Origin: Mustela lutreola
Taxonomy: Eukaryota > Chordata > Mammalia > Carnivora > Mustelidae
Assembly (NCBI RefSeq): GCF_030435805.1
Contig: NC_081292.1
Location: 182,676,497 to 182,740,496, forward strand
Direction: 5' to 3'
DNA length: 64,000 bases
A program made the translations under genes and the position numbers. Below, piece by piece: positions 33,801 to 42,800 of this stretch; within the stretch, counting starts at the first letter, position 1, and every line of letters starts with the position of its first letter. The notes under the pieces were generated by a model. The model searched no databases, was not told the DNA's origin, and worked only from the letters and a program-made list of their open reading frames with translations.

Positions 33801-36800
33801 TCACCAAAGAAGATAATACAAAGGGCTAATAAGCACATGAAAAGATGCTCCACATGAGTTATTAGCAAAATGCAAATTAAAATGACAATAAGACATGATT
33901 TCACATTCACTAGAAATGGCTGTGATAGAAACAGACAATACACGCTGGCAAGAATGTGGGGACACAGAGATCCTCACACGGTGCTGGTGGGAATGCAAAA
34001 TGAGGCAGCCACTTTGGAAAATAGTCTAGCAGCTTCTTTTTTTTTTTTTTTTTTTTTTTTAAAGATTTTATTTATTTATTTGACAGAGAGAAATCACAAG
34101 CAGATGGAGAGGCAGGCAGAGAGAGAGAGGGAAGCAGGCTCCCTGCCGAGCAGAGAGCCCGCTGCGGGACTCGATCCCAGGACCCCGAGACCATGACCTG
34201 AGCCGAAGGCAGCGGCTTAACCCACTGAGCCACCCAGGCGCCCCAGTCTAGCAGCTTCTTTTTTTTTTTTTTTTTAATTTTTTTTATTTATTTTTTTTTT
34301 TTTTAAAGATTTTATTTATTTATTTGACAGAGAGAGATCACAAGTAGACAGAGAGGCAAGGCAGGGAGAGAGGAGGAAGCAGGCTCCCTGCTGAGCAGAG
34401 AGCCCGATGTGGGACTCGATCCCAGGACCCTGAGATCATGACCTGAGCCGAAGGCAGCGGCCCAACCCACTGAGCCACCCAGGCGCCCAAGTCTAGCAGC
34501 TTCTTAAAATGGTAAATATAAATTACCATACAACCCAGCAATTCCGAAATACCCAAGAAAGAAAAATGAAAACGTATGTCCACACAAAAACTTCCATGTG
34601 AATGTTCATGGCAACATCACTCATAAAAGCCAAACAATGGAAACAATTCAAATGTCCATCAACTGGTGAATGAATAAACAACATTAATTATGAATACCAA
34701 TTAAGTAAAATGTTATCTTTTTTTTTTTTTTAAAGATTTTTTATTTATTTATTTGACAGAGAGAGATGACAAGCAGGCAGAGAGAGGGGAGGAAGCAGGC
34801 TCCCTGCTGAGCAGAGAGCCCGATGTGGGGCTCAATCCCAGGACCCTGGGATCATGACCTGAGCCGAAGGCAGCGGCTTAACTCACTGAGCCACCCAGGC
34901 GCCCCAAATGTTATCCTTTTTTTTTTTTTTTTTTAAAGATTTTATTCATTTATTTGACAGGGAGAAATCACAAGCAGATGGAGAGGCAGGCAGAGAGAGA
35001 GGGAAGCCGGCTCCCTGCTGAGCAGAGAGCCCGATGCGGGACTCGATCCCAGGACCCTGAGATCATGACCTGAGCCGAAGGCAGCGGCTTAACCCACTGA
35101 GCCACCCAGGCGCCCCAAATGTTATCCTTTTTAAAAGAATCTTTTTTCTCATTAGTACACCTGTATCAGAAGCGCCTGTATATTTATTATGTCTCCATTT
35201 TAAATTTCATCAACAAAATTTTTTATTGAAATTTGATTAGCCAATATATTGTACATCACTAATTTCAGATGCAGTGTTCAGTAATTTTTCCATTGTGTAT
35301 AATACCCAGTGCTGATCACATCATCATCCATAAAAATTGTGTGGAAAAGTGCTCTCTCTCATTATAGAAGTATTCAATAATATCCTCCATTTTTGCCTTT
35401 TACTCTTCAATGCCCAAAATGTTTACCACCCGAGTTTGCCAACCCCTGCTTTAAATGAATGCCTTTCCCTTCAGAAAGAGAAAATTGAGGCCTGTTTTCT
35501 TTTTTTCTTTTTGCAAGATTTATTTACTTACCGGCGCCTGGGTGGCTGAGTCAGTTGGGCATCTGCCTTTGGCTCAGGTCATGATCTCAGGGTCCTGGGA
35601 TGGAGCCCTGCACCAGGTTCCCTGCTCAGCGGGAAGCCTGCTTCTCCCTCTGCCTGCCCCCTTGCTCGTGCTCTCACTTGCTACCCCTCTCTCTCTCAAA
35701 TAAATAGAATCTTTATTTTTAAAAAGATGTATTTATTTATTAGAGCAAAAGAGAGAACATGAATGCTCATGGGTGGAGAAGCAGAGAGGGAGAAAAGAAT
35801 GGGAAGCAGACTCCCCACTGAGTGTGGAACTAGAGGCAGGACTCCGTCTCTCGATCCTGAGATCATGACCTGAGCTGATACCTAGAGCCGAACACTTAAC
35901 TGATTGAGCCTCCCAGGAGCCCCTTTTTCTTGAGGATTGATGTGTTACTAAAGGAGGCCAGCAAATCTTGAATTAAATAGATAAACTGAAAGAGAACAGA
36001 AAAGGGACAAACTTTCTATTTCTTATGTTTTTTAATGCCTCATCTGTGACCACAATAGTCTGAAATTCCATTATATGGGCCCATTACCTGCCCCCCGGCC
36101 TCGTGCAGCTGGCCTTGGATGCGCTGGCAGAAGTCAGGATTGCACAGCAGAGTGAGCGGGGCCTTCAGCTGGACAGGCACTGGCTCCACGGTCTCTAGTA
36201 GGTGCTGCCACTCATCGTCGCTGTCTGGCTCCTGAGGCATAGGGGGGTGAAAGAGGTCAGGAGCATGTCAGGTTCAAGGACAGTAGCGCCCAGCCTGGGG
36301 AATTAGGGAGTAAATGCAAGAACCAATGAGTTCTCCAGCACAGATGTATTCATTTCAACCACTGGTTTCAAAAGGTAGAGCTGGCAGTATGAGAGGGGTC
36401 TTGAAATGTCTCTCCGAGAACACGGGCACAAGTTCATGAAGAGATACCTACAGACAGGTCTATTGCAGCATGATTTATAATTAAAAAAAAAAAAAAAAAA
36501 TGGAGGGGCGCCTGGGTGGCTCAGTGGGTTAAAGCCTCTGCCTTCAGCTCAGGTCATGATCCCAGGGTCCTGGGATCAAGCCCTGCATCGGGCTCTCTAC
36601 TCCACAGGGAGCCTGCTTCCTCCCCTCTCTCTCTGCCTGCCTCTCTGCCTACTTGTGATCTCTGTCTGTCAAATAAATAAATAAAATCTTTTTTTAAAAA
36701 AATGGAAATGTCATAAGGCCAATCAGTAAGGGAATAAGAAAGCATGGCACATCCATCTTAAAAATATTATGAAGGGTATACAGGAATTCTTTGTGGCATC

Positions 36801-39800
36801 CTCACAATTATAATAGTTTGAAACTATTACAAAACAAAACAGTAAAAACCCCCAAAAATGACATGTTCAGATGTAGAAGGATCTCCAAAACATATCATAT
36901 GGTAAGTGAGGCACAATGTAAAACAGTACTTGCGGTGTGAACTCAATGATAAAAAATGGCCAAACTACAGATTTCTGTGTGTACATACACGTATCTATAA
37001 AAATTCAGCAAGTTTAGAAGAAGAAAGGTTAAACTAGCAACAGCAGACACCACTGGGATTGGGGTGAGGCTCAAAAGGGACTTTCATTTTTACCCATGTG
37101 TTCCAATTTTTGCTAATTACATGTTCATATGTTATGCAATTATCCTATCAATCTACAAATCGATGATAAGAAAGAAGTTTTTAACACAAGGGGAGCTCAT
37201 ACCTAGGATAGTTGGGAATCACTGTTCCAGAAAAACATCTACCCGGACCCAACATCCCACGACAGGGTCAAGGCCAAGAGGAGCCCCTAGAGCTTACCTC
37301 ATTTTCTAGGTCCACTGCATCAATGCTCCTCTGGCCCACCACCTCTGGCCTCAGCTCTGGAAGAATTCGTTCACAGTCCTGGGCAATCCGGTTTTCCCTG
37401 CCAGAGGAACAGCAAGTAGTGGAGTCCCAGACCTGTGATGCTCAGGGTTCATTAACATGTCCATCGCTCTGGGTGCAGGGCAAGCATGAAGAACAAGCCA
37501 TACAGGATCAGAGTGGGGAGAGCTTTTTTCTAGGATATGGCCAGGACAGGATGTTGACCTCTCCACATGTGTCCTTGACTGTCCTTCCACTTTGGATCTT
37601 ACTCTCAAGTCTACCTTGGCAGTTTCCACCTGTAGCTCTCAACTCAAATAATCTTCCCTTTTGCATGGAAACAATTCTTTCCTTCTCAGTTAATGTACAA
37701 CTGAGGCATACAGAAAAGAAAATTCCCACAGTTCCCAATGAATCAGGAAAATATCCAGAATCAGAATTCAAGAACCCAGGACTTGGACTCCCAGGGCCCT
37801 GCTCCATGAGACGCTGGCTAGTGACAGGCACCATGTTGTATTTGCTTTGGCTAAAGCCGAAGATCTGCAAGATACTTTACTCTATAAATCCCTAGCTATC
37901 CCCTCCTCACCGAGGGGCAGGGGGGGCCTCTCCAGCCCCCCACTCAGCCCAGCTGCTCTTCATTTCTGAGGCCAAGATCCCAGCCAAGAGGCCTGGTTCC
38001 TGAGGAGTGGCTCTTAGCCTAGGCAGAGGGGCTGTGCCACAAGCCATCTTGCTGGTCCTGTCCTCTTGCGCAAGGGCAGGTCCTGTGTTCTGGTGTTTCT
38101 GTGGGAAGCGGACAGGAGACACTGAATCAAAACTATTTGGTTGCCATAGGGCAGTACAAATTCTACTTGTGGTCCTTCCTTAACCTTCCTTCTCCAACCT
38201 CCCCAGTTACTAGCCTGTTCATGTCACACATCCCCTCCATCCCACATACCTTCTGCTTGGCCTCCTCAGCCATATGCTTACAGGCTTGTTGCAAGATGCG
38301 AGATCGATTGCCCTTGGGGGCCAGCCGATGTACCTGTTGGTCCTTGAGGACCTGAAGTTCTGGTGGTAGGCGACTGGTGAATGGGGTGCCCAAATCTGGG
38401 CTTCCTGGTTCAGTTATTACTGCAGGGAGGAAAAAAGAAGAACACGTGATCACACTAGAGCTGTGCCACCATCTCCACTTGGCCAGAGACAACTTCCGTG
38501 TCTTTAGGCTTCTGTGGAAGGAGACCATTTGACAACATGACAAAGAGGGAGCGGGGTTGCAAGGGGAGTGGCAAAGATTAGGCAAAGGGCAAGGAAGAAA
38601 GTTCGAGACCCTGGGGAATGCGGGCAGATGGGGAAGAGCCTGGGGAAGTACCAAAGCCCTGGGAACCGTAAGGACTCACTGGTGACACGACCAGCTATAA
38701 AGGGGTGATGTAAGAGGTCTGGCCAGGACAGACGCTGCCTGGGGTCCTTGGTGAGCAGTCCCTGTAGAAAACTCTGTGGAGAGAAAAGAATACCTCATGA
38801 GTCTTCGCTTTCCTACAGGCTCTCTTTAACTCACCAGTAGAAGCAGGAAACCAAGACTCTGGGGTCCATTCCTTCAGTAAACTGGCTGGCTTCAGTAAAC
38901 CACCCTCTACTCCTATCTGTAGCCCTCATTTCCCTGGCTCCAGGAACAGACTTCACTGCCTCCCCTCTGGGAGAGCCCCGTCCTGTCCAAAGTCATTCTG
39001 GCGTCTTCACAATCGCCTTCAGAAAGCAAACATTCAAAGGAGTCCAAATGGCTCACTGTGCCCTCCCTCCGATGGCGGGCTTGTCTGAAGCTGGGTGGGA
39101 ACAGATGCGTTTGTGGTGAAGAGCACACTCACACTCAAGTCATTGCGTACAGACGGGCTTGGGAGCCCGCCAACACAGAAATCCTTCGGCAAGTCTTCAG
39201 ATGGTGGTGGGGAAGGGAGACTGCCTCTGAAAGGCGCACATCTGTTATGAGGTATCCTTGGGAACATCCTCAGTTGGGCCTCAGATGGGAACAGAAGGTA
39301 CTGGTAGCTGATGACCACTGTTCTAAAACAAGGTATCATCTGTGGCTCTTGCTGAATGAAGATGCCTGCATGTTGCCTCTGAGGGAGAAGGAATGGCCTA
39401 TCGCCCACTTAAGTTTCTTTTGTTTAGATTCTTTCTGGCTGGTCTTGACCAGGAGCTTACCCAACTAAAGAGATTGGGGAGAGATTTGCCCCTTTTCCTC
39501 TTAGAGCAAAGGAAAGTTATAATGAGACTGCACTCGGGGGAAAAGGTTGCATTTAAATTCCAATAAGGGGGGCGCCTGGGTGGCTCAGTGGGTTGGGCTG
39601 CTGCCTTCAGCTCGGGTCATGATCTCAGGGTCCTGGGATCGAGCCCCACATCGGGCTCTCTGCTCTGCAGGGAGCCTGCTTCTCTCTCTCTCTCTCTGCC
39701 TGCCTCTCTGCCTACTTGTGATCTCTGTCAAATAAATAAATAAAATCTTAAAAATAAATAAATAAATAAATAAATTCCACTGAGGGCCCAAATTTTGCCC

Positions 39801-42800
39801 TAGGTAAGAAATAAAAAGGGTGGGGTGCCTGGGTGGCTCAGTGGGTTAAAACCTCTGCCTGCAACTCAGATCATGATCCCCGGGTCCTGGGATCAAGGCC
39901 CGTGTCAGGCTCTCTGCTCAGTGGGGAGCCTGCTTCCTCCCTTCTGCCTGCTTCTCTGCTCTGCCTACTTGTGATCTCTGTCTGTCAAATAAATAAATAA
40001 ATAAGATCTTTAAAAAAAGAAATAAAAAGGGTGAACTCTTCTTCCTCCCTCCCTTCTCACCCTCCCCCCACTGTGAGTTTGCTGCAATCAGAGGGCACCA
40101 CCTCTGTCACCTGCCCCTAATAGCTGAGCTAGTCCCACTGGCTCTGGCCATTTGAATGTCTGAAGATTCCTTCTTTCAGGAAGAAGACTAGAAGTTCTGT
40201 GGGAAGATCTAGAAGTTCTGTGGGAAGAGCATGAATGGGGGGAGGAGGGAGAAGCAGGCTCCCCACTGAGCAGGGACCTTGCATCTGATAGGAAATAAGT
40301 GGAACAGAGAGTGCGTAAAAGGATAGCAGCTGTCCCTGGTGGCTTAAAATTACCTTTCCATTGCGATAAAGAATAACCCACCCCAAGGAGGGGCTGCTAG
40401 GTTCAAGTTTGGTGGACCTTAGAACAGCCTCCCAGAATCAGTCCCTACAGGAGAAAAGCAAGGCAGCTGGGCCCAGCTCCTGCACTCATTAACAGCAAAA
40501 TCTTGCCCCAGATTTTGGGAAAGGGAACAGAGGCAGAGGAAGACGGGTTTCTGATGCAAAGTGAACTCCCTTTCTACGTTCATTACCTTGAAGCAAGGAC
40601 TAATGGCGGTCGGCCAGCGCACAGGGTCCTTGAGGATGAGACTGACCAGCTGAAAGATGCTCGTCGTGTAGAAGGGAGGGGTGCCCACCGCCAGCTCATA
40701 CAGTATGCAGCCCACGGACCAGAGGTCCGCGGTGTGGTCATATGGGCGCTCTTCCACCAGCTCTGGAGACATATAAAGTGGTGTGCCTTTGATGGATGTC
40801 AGCACCATTGTGTTGGTGCTCATCGCCCGGGCAAATCTGCGGGAGATGGTGGAATGGAAACAGGAAGAGAGAACATGAACAATACAAACCAGCCCTGGTG
40901 ACCACTGCCTATCATTGCGTGAGTTATCCCAAAACTACACAGACAGCACCTTCCTAAAGACCAGACAGGAATCCCAGTTTCCAGCTCGGCTTCAACAGTA
41001 AGGCCCAGCGAAGTCAAGCATATGGTCTAACACTCCCGGCAGAACGAGAGGCAGTGATGGAAAGTCAGACCTCTCACCCAAAGTCACAGAGCTTGATGCC
41101 ACCACCCTTGGCAAGAAGGATGTTCTGAGGTTTCATGTCTCGGTGGAGAATGCGGTGGGAATGCAGATAGTACAGAGCGGACACCAACTGGGCGGCAATG
41201 GCCTGAACCTAAGGGTCACACAGGTAGGAGAAAGAAAGGAGAGGTCAGAGGAAGGAGCCTACTGAGGAACCCAAAGACACTTCCCTAAATTACTGATGTG
41301 ATCGTCTCTTTTTCCTTCTTACAGAGCTTCCCTTGACACCTGCCTTAGTTCTTGCCCCCCAATCATTCATTCATTCATTTGTTCACTCACTCATTGAAGA
41401 AAAACGACCATGGATGGACAGATCATCCTGTGCCTCTCAGATGCATCATTTATAAGCTGATGAGATAATACCACCACCTCCTGGGGCACCTGGCTGGGTC
41501 AGTCATTAGGTACCTGCCTTAGGCTCAGGTCATGATCCCAGGGCCCTGGGACTGAGCCCTGCATTAGGCTCGCTGCTCAGAGGGAAGGCTGCTTCTCTCT
41601 CTCCCACTCCCCCTGCTTGTGTTCCCTCTCTTGCTGTCTCTCCCTCTCCCCATACCCCCATCAATTAAATAAATAAAAATATTTAAAAAAATAATAATGA
41701 TACCACCTCCTGCATCAGGATCCCTGCTCAGCAGGGAGCCTGCTTCTCCCTCTCCCCCTGTTCATGCTCTCTCTCTCATTATCTCTCTCACTCTCAAATA
41801 AACAAGTAAAATCTTAAAAAAAATAATAATAATACCACCTCCCTTATATAATCCTTACTACAAGGATTAAAGAAGTTACAGCACACCATGCTCAGAATGG
41901 TATCTGGCACTTAGTAAGCCTTCAATACACATTACCTATTGTTAAATAAGACAAAATCCTTTTTCTCAAGAGACATGGTCAAACAAATAAGATACACAAA
42001 ATGAGCAAGATCACGACTTACAAGTAATAATGCTCAGAATGCTCAGAGATGGCACGCTTCAACAGGACATCCAGAGGGGGTCTACTTGCTAGGTACAGAG
42101 AAATCTCTAGAACAAGTGTGGTTGGAGAATGTGTTTGCCCCTATCCCGCTGTTAACCACTAAATCTTGGTGGTGAATCCTGCTTCAGCACAACCCTTACC
42201 CTTTCCTGCCCTCTTGATACCACTACACTAGCTCTTCTTCCCTACAGGTGCTTAGTGACATCAACAGCATTAATAATAGCTAACTAGGGGTGCCTGGGTG
42301 ACTTAGTCAGTTAAGAGTCTCCCTTTGGCTCAGATCATGATCCTGGGGCCCTGGGATCAAGCCCTGCATTGGGCTCCCTGCTCAGCAGAGAGCCTGCTAA
42401 TCCCCCTCCCTCTGCCTACTGTTCTCCCTGCTTGTGCTCTCTCTCTCTCTGTCAGATGAATAAATAAAATCTTTAATAATAATAATGATAACAATAGCTA
42501 ACTATGTTGAATGCTGTGTGTCAGGCACTCTTTTAAACCCTTTACATGGATTAATTCACGAACCTTCACTACAGCCTCATGAGACAGACATTATAATTAT
42601 GTCCATTTTTTAAATGAGAAAACTGAGAACAAAGAGGTTAAAGTAACTTGCCCCTGAAGAACCAGCTAGAAAGTGGCAGGGTCAACCTTTGTACTCCGAG
42701 ACTTTGGCTCCAGTGTTCACATAATTTCCTGGCATACCACACTGTCTCCATATACACCCAGACTCTTGTATTTTCCTTGGGAGTTTTCAAAATGGTGACT

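Larger units (their letters stand above)
33380..34705 (+). repeat. L1 ORF2 3' fragment with two SINEs inside
   Basis: L1 wording: 'atgggcaagagacctaaatg', 'agaaaacataggaggaaatc', 'actgggagaaaatatttgca', 'cagccactttggaaaatagt', then after the SINEs 'acccagcaattccgaaat' and 'tccatcaactggtgaatg'. Pieces of the endonuclease/RT C-terminus are readable for short stretches only. Antisense to STK36. Confidence 0.82.
32166..36087 (-). other. STK36: STK36 intron 10, SINE-rich
   Basis: The longest STK36 intron (3.9 kb), with eight SINEs, an L1 fragment, a MIR at 33100-33240 and a carnivore L1 end in reverse at 35215-35330. Six of the eight SINEs lie in the sense direction of STK36. Confidence 0.8.
38774..40586 (-). 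other. STK36: STK36 intron 5
   Basis: Two SINEs at 39569 and 39822, and a stray SINE-like piece at 40246-40275 ('caggctccccactgagcagg'). The rest shows no exon or named repeat. Confidence 0.55.

Noticed and set aside
33380-34705. Active L1 or L1 coding gene
   Set aside because: Only a 3' fragment with many stops and two SINEs inside; no 5' end or long frame.
34023-35131. CRISPR-like array of short repeats
   Set aside because: The repeats are target-site duplications around SINEs in a mammalian intron; spacing is about 200 bases and the 'spacers' are SINEs.
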